Assembly (NCBI RefSeq): GCF_900104535.1
Contig: NZ_LT629710.1
Span: 2,480,001 to 2,544,000 of the forward strand
Reading direction: 5' to 3'
Length of the DNA: 64,000 nt
Source of the DNA: Nakamurella panacisegetis
Lineage (GTDB): Bacteria; Actinomycetota; Actinomycetes; Mycobacteriales; Nakamurellaceae
Shown here: in pieces, positions 24,244 to 33,415 of the stretch
Position numbering within the stretch: the stretch's first letter is position 1
Layout of the letters: each line of letters begins with the position of its first letter
Made by a program: the position numbers and the translations under genes
Notes under the pieces: generated by a model
What the model saw: only the letters and a program-made list of their open reading frames with translations
The model's database searches: none
Told to the model about the DNA's origin: nothing

Positions 24244-25457
24244 CGCACCTGTGGATCGACCCGTCGGCCGGCGTGGCCGGGGACATGTTGCTCGGAGCCC
24301 TGCTGGACGCCGGGGCCGACCTGACCGCGGTGCAGGGCGCGATCGATTCGGTGGTGGCCCGATCGGTGCGCCTGCGGGTCGAGGCGGTGACCAGGGCCGG
24401 GCAGCGGGCCACCAAGGCTCACGTCGACGTCCTGGTCGACGATCCGCCGCATCGCACCTGGCGCACCGTGCGGGGGCTGCTGGACGGGCTGCCCGGGGCG
24501 GTCGGGGTGTCGGCCCAGGCCGTGTTCGAACGGTTGGCGCGGGCCGAAGGTCACGTGCACGGCATCGATCCGGAACAGGTCCATTTCCACGAGGTCGGGG
24601 CGCTCGACTCGATCGCCGATGTGGTCGGGGTGTGCGCCGCGGTGGCGGACCTCGGCGTCACGTCGATCTCGGCCGGCGCGGTGGCGTTGGGCTCGGGCCA
24701 GGTCCGGGTCGCCCACGGCACCATCCCGGTCCCGGTGCCGGCCGTGGCCCAGCTCGCCCTCGGCTGGCCGGTCAGCGCCGGTGGCGATGGTGAGCTGACC
24801 ACACCGACCGGAATGGCGCTGCTGGCCGCGCTGGCCCGGCCTGAGCCGGAACTTCCGGCGATGGTGATGCGGACCGTCGGCGTCGGCGCCGGGACACGTG
24901 ACATCACCGGTCGGGCCAACGTCACCCGGATCCTGCTCGGTGACCTGATCGAGAAGGGTTCTCCCGCCACCAGTGCGGCGTTGATCCTGCAGGCCAATGT
25001 CGACGATCTCGACCCGCGGCTCTGGCCCGGCGTCCTGCAGGAGCTGCTGATCTCGGGCGCCGACGACGTGTGGCTCACGCCGATTCTGATGAAGAAGGGC
25101 CGTCCGGCCCACACGCTCAATGTCCTGTGCCGGCCCGAACGGGCGGATGGACTGCGGGACCGGATGTACGACCTGACCAGCACCATCGGTGTCCGTCAGG
25201 TCGAAGCGGCCAAACACGCCCTTCGCCGCTTCTTCGTCGACGTCGACGTGGACGGCGGCCCGGTGTCGGTCAAGATCGCGCTCCGGGACGGGGTCGTCAG
25301 CCAGGTCACCCCGGAGTTCGACTCGGTCGCGGCCCGGGCCGCCGCGCTGTCCCGGAGCCAGCCCGACGTGCTCCGGGCGGCGGAGCTGGCCGCCCGGGCC
25401 GCGGGTTGGCACCAGGGGGTTGTGGTCCCGCCGGCGGCTCCGGGCCGGACCGGTTAG
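24240..25457 (+). CDS. larC: Nickel insertase LarC (single ORF)
   Basis: A 405-residue CTP-dependent cyclometallase that inserts nickel into the pincer nucleotide. The N-terminus WIDPSAGVAGDMLLGALLDA, the HVHGIDPEQVHFHEVGALDS His-rich segment and the C-terminal ILQANVDDLDPRLWPGVLQE, WLTPILMKKGRPAH and TSTIGVRQ are all family marks. In lactobacilli larC is split into larC1 and larC2 with programmed frameshifting; here both parts are one continuous frame. It is the last gene of the operon; a convergent gene on the minus strand ends 22 bp away. Confidence 0.93.
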   Translation: MTHLWIDPSAGVAGDMLLGALLDAGADLTAVQGAIDSVVARSVRLRVEAVTRAGQRATKAHVDVLVDDPPHRTWRTVRGLLDGLPGAVGVSAQAVFERLARAEGHVHGIDPEQVHFHEVGALDSIADVVGVCAAVADLGVTSISAGAVALGSGQVRVAHGTIPVPVPAVAQLALGWPVSAGGDGELTTPTGMALLAALARPEPELPAMVMRTVGVGAGTRDITGRANVTRILLGDLIEKGSPATSAALILQANVDDLDPRLWPGVLQELLISGADDVWLTPILMKKGRPAHTLNVLCRPERADGLRDRMYDLTSTIGVRQVEAAKHALRRFFVDVDVDGGPVSVKIALRDGVVSQVTPEFDSVAARAAALSRSQPDVLRAAELAARAAGWHQGVVVPPAAPGRTG

Positions 25458-25479
25458 CGGTCCAGGAAGCAGACGTCGT

Positions 25480-27528
25480 TCAGATCGCGAGGCACAACCG
25501 GTAGGCGTCGAGCACCGCGGCGTGCACGTTGCGGCTGGACACCGCATCCCCGATCCGGAACAGCTGGTACCGGCCGGCCGGGTTCGGCGTCAACGACTGG
25601 GTCGCGGTGGCCAGCAGGGCCCGATGGTCGACGGCGCCCAGGTTCTTCGAGCCCGGCACCAGAGCGTGGTAGAGCTCGTCGTTGGGCAGGGTCCCGTGTT
25701 CGACCACCACCTGGTCGACCGTCAATTCGGTCTCGAGCTCGCTGTACTCGCTGAACAGGGTGGCCACCAGCCGGCCGTCGGCACCGCGGCGGACCGAGCG
25801 GAGTCGTTGCAGCAGCGTCGTTCTCGCGTGCGCTCGGTCCAGGATCCCGAAGTAGCGCGGATAGTTCATCCCGCCCACGTCCATGGCCAGGGTGCGTTCC
25901 GGGGTGACGATGTGCAGACGCGCTCCGGACTCGGCGATGGCCGTTGCGGCGTCCATGGCGCTGTGTCCGCCGTGGTCGTCGTAGAGCAGCACGTCACCGG
26001 CCGGCGGCCGCGAGCCGGCCAGGACGTCCCAGGTGTCGAGCACCAGCTCCGACCCGGACTCCAGGAAGCCGGTGTTGGGCATCCCGCCGGTGGCCACGAC
26101 CACCACATCCGGCGCCTCGGCCATCACCGTCGCGGCATCGGCGTAGGTGTTGTATCGGATACGGACGTCGCACCGCGCCGATTCGGTCAGGCGCCAGTCG
26201 ACGATCCCGAGCAGATCCCTGCGCGCCGCCGAGCGGGCGGCCAGCAGCAGTTGGCCGCCGGCCTCCGGTGCCGCCTCCAGGACCACCACCCGATGTCCTC
26301 GTTCGCCCAGGACCCGGGCCGCCTCCAGCCCGGCCGCGCCGGCCCCGATCACCACCACCTTCCGGCTCGGCCCAGTGGACGGCGGCACATGGTGTGGGAG
26401 CAGCAGTTCGCGTCCGGTGGCCGGGTTGTGGATGCACTTGGTGTCGCTCGCCTGGTAGATCGCGTCCAGGCAGTAGCCGGCCCCGACACAGGGCCGGATC
26501 CGGTCCTCCTGGCCGGCGGCGATCTTGGCCACCAGGTAGGGATCGGCGATCTGCGCTCTGGTCATCCCGACCAGGTCCAGCAGTCCGTCCCGGATCGCAT
26601 GTCGGGCGGTGGCGACGTCGGCGATCCGGGAGGCGTGCATCACCGGCACGCCGAGTTCCTTCTTCACCCAGCCCGCGAACTCCAGATGCGGGGCCGACGG
26701 CGTGCCCATCGGCGGGATCACCCTGGCCAGGGCGGCGTCGGTGTCGATGTGGCCGCGGATGACGCTGATGAAGTCGATGCCCTCGGCGATGAGAGTGCGG
26801 GCCGCCGAGATACCGGAGTCGGGGTCGATGCCGCCCGGGACGTCCTCGTCGATGACCAGGCGCATCCCGATCGGGAAGGTCGGCCCGACCGCGTCGCGGA
26901 TGCTCCGGACCACGGCCAGGGCCAGGCGCAGCCGGCGTTCCGGGGTGCCTCCCCATCCGTCGGCGCGGCGATTGGTGGCCGGGGAGAGGAACCCGTCCAG
27001 GAGGTGCCCGTAGGCCTCCAATTCGATGCCGTCCAGCCCTCCGGCCACGGCTCGCTGGGCGGCGGCGGCGTAGTCGGCCACCACCCGGGCCAGATCCCAC
27101 CCCTCGGCCTGCTTCGGGAACGCACGGTGCGCGGGCTCGCGCAGGGGGGAGGGGGCCAGGACCGGCAGCCAGTCGCCGGCGTAGTTGCTGGTCCGCCGAC
27201 CGAGGTGGGTGAGCTGACACATCACCGCCGCGCCGTGTTCGTGCACCTGATCGGTGAGCCGGGAGAGCCAGGGGACGATCTCGTCCTTGTACATCAGCAG
27301 GTTCCCGAACGCCGGCGGGCTGTCGGGGGAGACCACGGCCGACCCGCCGATCATCGTCAGCGCCACTCCGCCCTTCGCCTTCTCGACGTGGTAGGCGGCG
27401 TAACGCTCCTTCGGCATGCCGTCCTCGGAGAACGCCGGCTCGTGCGACGTGCTCACCACCCGGTTGCGCAGGGTCAGGGGCCCGAGTTGGAAGGGCTCGA
27501 GGAGCGGATCGGTGAGCAGCGATGACAT
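25480..27528 (-). CDS. NADH:flavin oxidoreductase, DgcA/TMADH-like (probable N-demethylase subunit)
   Basis: A 682-residue two-part flavoenzyme. Residues 1 to about 345 form an old-yellow-enzyme FMN barrel (LGPLTLRNRVVSTSHEPAFS near the N-terminus). A short Fe-S binding region follows with three cysteines (RPCVGAGYCLDAIYQ and TKCIHNPATGRE). The C-terminal half is an NAD(P)/FAD Rossmann module (KVVVIGAGAAGLEAARVLGE). This architecture is shared by trimethylamine dehydrogenase, 2,4-dienoyl-CoA reductase and DgcA-type dimethylglycine/betaine demethylases; the cysteine pattern and the nearby GbcAB-like genes favour the last. No dgcB partner is present. It is divergent from the ABC-transporter operon, with a shared control region at 27.6 kb. 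Confidence 0.78.
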   Translation of the reverse strand: MSSLLTDPLLEPFQLGPLTLRNRVVSTSHEPAFSEDGMPKERYAAYHVEKAKGGVALTMIGGSAVVSPDSPPAFGNLLMYKDEIVPWLSRLTDQVHEHGAAVMCQLTHLGRRTSNYAGDWLPVLAPSPLREPAHRAFPKQAEGWDLARVVADYAAAAQRAVAGGLDGIELEAYGHLLDGFLSPATNRRADGWGGTPERRLRLALAVVRSIRDAVGPTFPIGMRLVIDEDVPGGIDPDSGISAARTLIAEGIDFISVIRGHIDTDAALARVIPPMGTPSAPHLEFAGWVKKELGVPVMHASRIADVATARHAIRDGLLDLVGMTRAQIADPYLVAKIAAGQEDRIRPCVGAGYCLDAIYQASDTKCIHNPATGRELLLPHHVPPSTGPSRKVVVIGAGAAGLEAARVLGERGHRVVVLEAAPEAGGQLLLAARSAARRDLLGIVDWRLTESARCDVRIRYNTYADAATVMAEAPDVVVVATGGMPNTGFLESGSELVLDTWDVLAGSRPPAGDVLLYDDHGGHSAMDAATAIAESGARLHIVTPERTLAMDVGGMNYPRYFGILDRAHARTTLLQRLRSVRRGADGRLVATLFSEYSELETELTVDQVVVEHGTLPNDELYHALVPGSKNLGAVDHRALLATATQSLTPNPAGRYQLFRIGDAVSSRNVHAAVLDAYRLCLAI

Positions 27529-27605
27529 CTTCTCGACTCGTCTCTGGTCAATCGGGAGGTGGGGAGCGGCGATTTACTTGCCGGAAACAGGAGATTTATC
27601 TTCCC

Positions 27606-27652
27606 GTATCGCACGGTCGTACGGTTTAATCGTACGGTCGTTAGAGTATCGC
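27606..27652. promoter_or_regulatory. Repeat-rich control region, probable TetR operator
   Basis: Between the divergent starts at 27528 and 27734, two copies of the self-complementary hexamer CGTACG (27618-27623 and 27631-27636) are separated by 7 bp. They are part of three ACGGT repeats and are bracketed by GTATCGC direct repeats (27606-27612, 27646-27652). Such paired dyads are typical of TetR-family operators. CGTACG recurs at 36129-36134, just before the Rieske oxygenase gene. Confidence 0.5.
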
Positions 27653-27733
27653 GCAGAGCCGCCGCCAGTCGATACCCGACTCGACACGCAAGTCGTTTCC
27701 GGTCGATCCGACACCAGCTGAGAGGTCCTTGAA

Positions 27734-29428
27734 ATGGATGCCACGCCCAGCAATGCTTCAGAACCGGCACCGAGCGTAGTTCCGGCCATGCCTCCCGCTG
27801 CCAGACCAGGTCTGGCGCAAGGCATCTCGCGAAGGGCCGTGCTCTTCGGAGGCGCCGGCCTTGTGGTCGCGCCGTGGATTCTGGCGGCTTGCGGAAGCAG
27901 TTCGTCATCGACGTCGGGCACCTCCTCGGCTGCGGTCGGAGGGGCCACCACCAGTGCCGCGGGTTCGGCGGCGGTCACCAGCGGCGCGACCGGAACGGCG
28001 AAGTCGGGCGGCACCCTGCGCATCGCGCGGCCCCCGGCCTCCACGGTCGAGACGCTGGACCCGGCCAGTTCGCTCTCGGCCTACGAGTACCTCGGCGCGC
28101 TCTACAACCGCCTGGTCAAGCAGGATGCCTCGGGTGCCGTCGCCCCGGATCTGGCCGCCAGCTGGTCGGTCTCGGCCGACCAGATGACGTGGACGTTCGT
28201 ACTCCGCGAGGGGGTGACCTTCCACAACGGGAAGGCGTTCACCTCGGCCGACGCCGTCTACACCCTGCAACACATCCTGGATCCGAAGACGAAGTCACCG
28301 CAGGCCGGCGTGCTCTCGCCGTTCCTCGACAGTTCCGGTGTCTCCGCCAAGGACGCCAAAACCCTTGTCGTCAAGCTGAAGTCGCCCAACGCCGAGTTCG
28401 TCAGCCTGTTGATGAACTACAACTGCTACGTCATTCCGGCCGGTTCGGCCGGCACCATCGGATCGACCGGAATCGGGACAGGGCCGTTCTCCCTGGTCTC
28501 GTTCAAGGCAGCCGGAAAGGGGACGGTGAAGGCGAACCCGAACTACTTCGGCGGGGCGCCGAAGGTGGACAGCATCGAGTTCACCGCGATCGCCGACGTG
28601 CAGGCCAGGGTCAACGCCCTGCTGGCCCAGCAGGTCGACCTGGTGGCCCAGACCAACCTGGACTACGCCACCTCGAAGACGGTCACCGCCTCCGGCACCG
28701 CCACCACAGCCACCGTCAAGAACGCCGCCTGGTACGTGATGCCGATGCTCTACACGGCAAAGCCTTTCACTGATGTGAAGGTCCGTCAGGCATTCAAGCT
28801 GGCCTACGACCCGAAGGAGGTCATCGACCTGTCGATCCACGGGCTCGGAACCGTGGCCAACAACAACCCGGTGCCCCCGACCGACCCGAACTACCTCGAC
28901 TACTCGGTCCCGCACGACCCCGACAAGGCCAAGTCGTTGCTCGCCTCGGCCGGATTCTCCGGCAGCCAGCAGCTCTACACCTCCAGCTACGAGCCGGTCA
29001 TGTCGATCCTGGCCCAGGCCTACCAGAGTTCGGTCAAGGGCGCCGGGCTGGACATCAGCATCCAGACGGCCTCGGCCGATTCCTATTACACCGACGTCTG
29101 GATCAAGAAGCCGTTCTGTGTGTCGTACTGGTACACAGGCCGGCCCATCGACCAGTTGCTCAACCAGATCTTCCGGACCGGTTCGTCCTACAACGAGTCG
29201 CTCTGGTCCGATTCCTCCTTCGACAAGATCCTGGACAGCGCCCGCAAGGAGGCCGACACGGCCAAGCGGAAGCAGTACTACCAGGACGCGCAGAAGATCC
29301 TGGTCGACTCCAGCGCCTCGATCGTGCCCTTCTTCGCCGACCGGATCATCGGCCTGTCCAAGAAGGTCGTCAACTACAAGGAATTCGGCTTCGAGTTCGA
29401 CTACGTCAACATCGGGTTCGGCGCATAA
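27734..29428 (+). CDS. Oligopeptide/nickel-type ABC transporter substrate-binding lipoprotein
   Basis: A 564-residue SBP_bac_5 (DppA/OppA) protein. The N-terminal region is unusually long and contains a twin-arginine-like signal (ISRRAVLFGGAGLV) ending in lipobox ILAACG near residue 56, so Tat export plus lipidation is likely. Typical family segments are EYLGALYNRLVKQD, VTFHNGKAFTSADAVYTLQH and QAFKLAYDPKEVIDL. Ligands of this family include peptides, opines, nickel-histidine and other amines; the Rieske demethylase genes downstream suggest an N-methylated or quaternary compound or a conjugate of one. Confidence 0.87.
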   Translation: MDATPSNASEPAPSVVPAMPPAARPGLAQGISRRAVLFGGAGLVVAPWILAACGSSSSSTSGTSSAAVGGATTSAAGSAAVTSGATGTAKSGGTLRIARPPASTVETLDPASSLSAYEYLGALYNRLVKQDASGAVAPDLAASWSVSADQMTWTFVLREGVTFHNGKAFTSADAVYTLQHILDPKTKSPQAGVLSPFLDSSGVSAKDAKTLVVKLKSPNAEFVSLLMNYNCYVIPAGSAGTIGSTGIGTGPFSLVSFKAAGKGTVKANPNYFGGAPKVDSIEFTAIADVQARVNALLAQQVDLVAQTNLDYATSKTVTASGTATTATVKNAAWYVMPMLYTAKPFTDVKVRQAFKLAYDPKEVIDLSIHGLGTVANNNPVPPTDPNYLDYSVPHDPDKAKSLLASAGFSGSQQLYTSSYEPVMSILAQAYQSSVKGAGLDISIQTASADSYYTDVWIKKPFCVSYWYTGRPIDQLLNQIFRTGSSYNESLWSDSSFDKILDSARKEADTAKRKQYYQDAQKILVDSSASIVPFFADRIIGLSKKVVNYKEFGFEFDYVNIGFGA

Positions 29429-29430
29429 GC

Positions 29431-30390
29431 ATGCTGGGAAAGCTGATTGCCCGGCGGCTCGCGCTCGCGGTCCTGACGATCGTGCTGGCCACCGTGCTGG
29501 TCTTCGTTGCGCTGCAGGCACTGCCGGGCAATCTGGCCACCCAGATCCTCGGCAAGGACGCCACGCCGGACGCGGTGGCCCAACTCACCGCGCAGTTGCA
29601 CCTCGATCGCCCGGGCGTTCTGCGTTACCTGAGCTGGCTGGGCGGGGCGGTGCACGGGGACTTCGGCACCTCGCTGGCCACCTCGCAGCGGGTGGTCACC
29701 ATGGCCGGCGACTACCTGCGGAACACCGCGGTGCTGGCCGGGATCACCATCGTCGTCGGGATCACCCTGGCCCTGATCCTCGGGGTGGTGGCCGGTCTCA
29801 CCCGGGACCGGCTGCCCGACGTCCTCATCTCGGGCGTCGCCCTGGTGGCGATGAGCGTGCCGGAGTTCACCCTGGCCACCTTGTTGGTCCTGGTGTTCGC
29901 GGTGAAGCTGGCCTGGTTCCCGGCGGTCGTGACGGACGGGCCGGATGCCCCGCTGAGCACCATCCTGCACAACGTACCGCTGCCCGCCGCCGCCCTGTCG
30001 ATCGTGATGGCGGCCTACATCGTGCGCATGATGCGGACCAGCGTCATCGACGTGATGGCCAGTGAGTACGTGGCCATGGCGACCCTGCGCGGCCTGCCCC
30101 GCCGCCGGGTGCTGCTGCACCACGCGCTGCCCAATGCCCTGCTGCCCGCCCTGAACGTCATCGCCATCAACATCGCCTGGCTGGTCGGCGGGGTGGTGGT
30201 GGTCGAGGCGGTCTTCAACTATCCGGGGATCGGCACGCTGATGCTCGACGCCGTGCACAACCGCGATGTCCCGGTGCTGCAGTACATCGCCGTCATCGGC
30301 GCGCTCGTGTACGTCGTCTCCAACCTGTTGGCCGACCTGGCCGCGACCGCGCTGAACCCGCGACTGCGCACCCCGGCGCGGGCGTCATGA
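29431..30390 (+). CDS. DppB-type ABC transporter permease
   Basis: A 319-residue permease with six predicted helices. The N-terminus (LIARRLALAVLTIVLATVLV) and the EAA-like loop (LRGLPRRRVLLHHALPNALL) are typical of DppB/NikB. It begins 2 bp after the binding-protein stop and overlaps the next permease by 4 bp. Confidence 0.9.
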   Translation: MLGKLIARRLALAVLTIVLATVLVFVALQALPGNLATQILGKDATPDAVAQLTAQLHLDRPGVLRYLSWLGGAVHGDFGTSLATSQRVVTMAGDYLRNTAVLAGITIVVGITLALILGVVAGLTRDRLPDVLISGVALVAMSVPEFTLATLLVLVFAVKLAWFPAVVTDGPDAPLSTILHNVPLPAAALSIVMAAYIVRMMRTSVIDVMASEYVAMATLRGLPRRRVLLHHALPNALLPALNVIAINIAWLVGGVVVVEAVFNYPGIGTLMLDAVHNRDVPVLQYIAVIGALVYVVSNLLADLAATALNPRLRTPARAS

Positions 30391-31298
30391 GCGAGAACAT
30401 TTCCGGTCCGGTGGGCGACGCGCCGCAGCGCAACGACCCGAAGGGCCGGCCCCGGCGCGGTACCGGCACCCTGCGGTCCCTGCTCGGATCGCCGGTCGCC
30501 ATGACGGGCGTCGTCCTGGTGCTGCTGCACGTGGTGGTAGCCGTGGCCGCTCCCTGGATCGCGCCGTACTCGCCGATCGCCACCAGCCCCCTCGAGGCCA
30601 TCGTCAACCCGACATCGTCGCACTGGCTCGGCACCGACCAGCTGGGCCGGGACGTGCTGTCCCGGGTCATCTACGGTGGCCGCAACGCGATGCTGATCAG
30701 CGCGGCCGCCGCGGTGCTGTCGGTCGGGATCGGAACGGCGCTCGGCTGTGCCGCCGCCTACTTCCGCGGTTGGTTCGACGAGGTCCTGATGCGCATCCTG
30801 GACGCCGTGCTGTCGGTACCGGCCATCCTCGCCCTGCTGGTCGTGGTGTCGGTGCTGGGGGCCGGCGCACCGGTGATCGTGCTGGCCGCCACCGTCGTCT
30901 ACTGCCCGGCGGTGATCCGGGTGGTCAGGGCCGGGGCGCAGTCCGTGGTCGGGCTCGACTACGTCACCGCGGCCCGGGCCAGGGGCGAGAACCCCTGGGC
31001 CACCATGGTTCGCGAGATCCTGCCCAACATTCTGGACGTGGTCCTGGTCGAGTTCGCCATGCGCGCCTCGTGGATCGTCCTGCTGGTCAGCTCGCTGTCG
31101 TTCCTCGGATTCGGCGCCAATCCGCCGACGCCGGACTGGGGCCTGATGGTGTCCGAGAGCCGCAGCCTGCTCACCGTCACCCCCTGGGCCGCCATCGGGC
31201 CGATCATCGCGCTGGCCACCCTGATCGTCGGACTCAACCTGGCCGCCGACGGCCTGGCCAAGGCCCGCGGCATCGACCGCATCACCGGAGGTGCCTGA
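30387..31298 (+). CDS. DppC-type ABC transporter permease
   Basis: A 303-residue permease. A cytoplasmic N-terminus of about 40 residues precedes the first helix; the DppC signature HWLGTDQLGRDVLSRVIYGG and the loop ARGENPWATMVREILPNIL are visible. Start ATG 30387 overlaps dppB-like; its stop overlaps the ATPase ATG at 31298 (TGATG). Confidence 0.9.
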   Translation: MSENISGPVGDAPQRNDPKGRPRRGTGTLRSLLGSPVAMTGVVLVLLHVVVAVAAPWIAPYSPIATSPLEAIVNPTSSHWLGTDQLGRDVLSRVIYGGRNAMLISAAAAVLSVGIGTALGCAAAYFRGWFDEVLMRILDAVLSVPAILALLVVVSVLGAGAPVIVLAATVVYCPAVIRVVRAGAQSVVGLDYVTAARARGENPWATMVREILPNILDVVLVEFAMRASWIVLLVSSLSFLGFGANPPTPDWGLMVSESRSLLTVTPWAAIGPIIALATLIVGLNLAADGLAKARGIDRITGGA

Positions 31299-33415
31299 TG
31301 GACACGACGAAAGCGGCGACGCCGCTGGAGGTCTCGGGCGAGGCGACCGGAGGGCCGGTCGTCGTGGTCGAGAAGGTCACGGTGTCCTACCGGGCCGGCA
31401 AGAAGGTGATGCCTGTGCTGGTCGACGTGGATCTGACCGTGGCGCCGGGCGAGATCGTCGCCGTCGTCGGTGAATCCGGCTGCGGGAAGTCCACCCTGGC
31501 CGGGGCCCTGGTCGGCCACCTGCGGGCCGGTTCGAAGATCACCCAGGGCCGCGTGCTGATCGGCGCCCAGGACCTGTTCCGCAGTTCCGGGCCCACGCTC
31601 CGCCGGATCCGCAGCGGCACAGTTGCTTTCGTCCCGCAGAACGCCGGCCACGCGTTGACTCCGTCGATGCGCGTCGGTGACCAGATCGGCGAGGTGCTCC
31701 GTTTCGGACGGGGGATGGACCGCGCGGCCGCCCGGGCCGAGGCCATCCGGCTGTTCGGGCTCGTACGTCTCCCGGAACCCGAGCAACTGCTGGCCCGGTA
31801 TCCGCACCAGCTGTCCGGCGGCCAGTTGCAGCGCGTGGCGATCGCCATCGGTATTGCCGGCTCGCCTCGCCTGCTGGTGATGGACGAGCCGACCACCGGC
31901 CTTGACGTGGTCACCCAGGCCGGCATCCTCGCGCTGCTGGCCGACCTGCGCGCCACCTTGGGGGTGGCCATCGTCCTGGTCAGCCACGACCTCGGCGCCG
32001 TGGCCCGGCTGTGCGACCGGATGTTGGTCATGTACTCGGGCCGGGTGGTCGAGGCCGGCCCGACGGCCGAACTGTTTGCCGCGCCTGCTCATCCGTACAC
32101 CCGCGGCCTGCTGGCCAGCGTGCCCCGGATCAGTGCCCCCGGCCTTCCGGTGGGGATGACGGGCGGTTCACCGGTGGGTCCGGGAACGTTGCCCGGTTGC
32201 GCCTTCGCGCCCCGCTGCCCGTTCGCCCAGGAGGCCTGCACGCACGACCCGGCGCCGGCCCTGGCCACCCGCCGGCCCTTGACCGACGGTCGGGTCAGCG
32301 CCTGCCTGCGGACCGAACACGTTCTGGACCAACCGGTCTGGACGTCCCAGGTCCGGCCCCGCGAGCACCGGGAGTTCGGCCCGGTCCTGCTCCAGGTGCG
32401 CGGGCTGCAGGTCGACTACCGGGCCAAGCCCGATGCCGCCACCGGCCCGACCGTGGACGGGATCGACCTCGAGGTCCGGCAGGGTGAGGTGGTGGCGCTG
32501 GTCGGTGAGAGCGGCAGCGGGAAATCCACCATCGCCTGGACCCTGGCCGGGTTGCGACGGCCGACCGCGGGAGAACTCACCCTGCACCCGCGCCAGGCCG
32601 GAACAACGGGGGCCACGGCCGATCTGACGCTGCCGGCGGCCAAGCGTGCCCCGCAGTGGCGCCGGCAGGTCCAGTTGATCTTCCAGAACGCCGACACCTC
32701 GCTGAACCCGCGGCGCTCGGTCGGCGATGCCGTCGCCCGCCCGCTGCGATTGCTCGGCCTCCGGGGCCAGAAGGCCACCGCACGCCGGGACGAGGTGTTC
32801 GCCGACGTGGGACTGCCGACGTCGTTCGCCGATCGGCTGCCGGCCCAGCTGTCCGGCGGTCAGCGGCAGCGCGCCGGTATCGCTCGGGCGCTGGCCGCCG
32901 ATCCGGCCCTCCTACTGGCCGACGAAGTCGTCTCCGCGCTGGACGTCTCGGTGCAGGCGTCGGTGCTCGGGCTGCTGGACGATCTGCGGGCCGAACACCA
33001 GTTGGGCTACCTGTTCATCGGACATGACCTCGCGGTCGTGCGCGGCCTGGCCGACCGGGTGGTGGTGCTGTATCTGGGCCGGATCTGTGAAGAGGGCACC
33101 GTCGAGGACGTCTTCGGCGTGCACGGCGCGGGTGCGGTCAACCACCCGTACACCCGGCTGCTGTTGGATTCGGTGATGGACCCGGTACCGACGGCGACGG
33201 CCCGGGTCGCCGCGCCGCGCACCAGGGCCGACGAGCCCGAGTCGGCACCGCCGCCGGCCGGTTGCCCGTTCTACCGCCGGTGCGAACTGCGGATCGAGGG
33301 AACCTGCAACACACAGGCACCGCCCGTCCGGCAGCCGGCCGACCGCCACCGGATCCGGTGTCACCTGCCGCTCACCGACCTGAACCACCCCGGCGAACTG
33401 GTCGATGCCCGATGA
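31298..33415 (+). CDS. Fused DppD-DppF ABC transporter ATPase
   Basis: A 705-residue protein with two complete nucleotide-binding domains in one chain. Domain 1: Walker A GESGCGKST near residue 63, signature LSGGQLQR, Walker B LLVMDEPTTGLD. Domain 2: Walker A GESGSGKST near residue 405, signature LSGGQRQR, Walker B LLLADEVVSALD. Each domain ends in the oligopeptide-transporter C-terminal extension with clustered cysteines (CAFAPRCPFAQEAC; CPFYRRCELRIEGTC). Usually these are two subunits; the fusion powers the permease pair upstream. The stop overlaps the next ATG (ATGA). Confidence 0.93.
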   Translation: MDTTKAATPLEVSGEATGGPVVVVEKVTVSYRAGKKVMPVLVDVDLTVAPGEIVAVVGESGCGKSTLAGALVGHLRAGSKITQGRVLIGAQDLFRSSGPTLRRIRSGTVAFVPQNAGHALTPSMRVGDQIGEVLRFGRGMDRAAARAEAIRLFGLVRLPEPEQLLARYPHQLSGGQLQRVAIAIGIAGSPRLLVMDEPTTGLDVVTQAGILALLADLRATLGVAIVLVSHDLGAVARLCDRMLVMYSGRVVEAGPTAELFAAPAHPYTRGLLASVPRISAPGLPVGMTGGSPVGPGTLPGCAFAPRCPFAQEACTHDPAPALATRRPLTDGRVSACLRTEHVLDQPVWTSQVRPREHREFGPVLLQVRGLQVDYRAKPDAATGPTVDGIDLEVRQGEVVALVGESGSGKSTIAWTLAGLRRPTAGELTLHPRQAGTTGATADLTLPAAKRAPQWRRQVQLIFQNADTSLNPRRSVGDAVARPLRLLGLRGQKATARRDEVFADVGLPTSFADRLPAQLSGGQRQRAGIARALAADPALLLADEVVSALDVSVQASVLGLLDDLRAEHQLGYLFIGHDLAVVRGLADRVVVLYLGRICEEGTVEDVFGVHGAGAVNHPYTRLLLDSVMDPVPTATARVAAPRTRADEPESAPPPAGCPFYRRCELRIEGTCNTQAPPVRQPADRHRIRCHLPLTDLNHPGELVDAR

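Noticed and set aside
25189-27525. Long plus-strand frame opposite the DgcA-like gene
   Set aside because: The minus-strand flavoprotein has clear FMN, Fe-S and FAD motifs; the plus frame has none.
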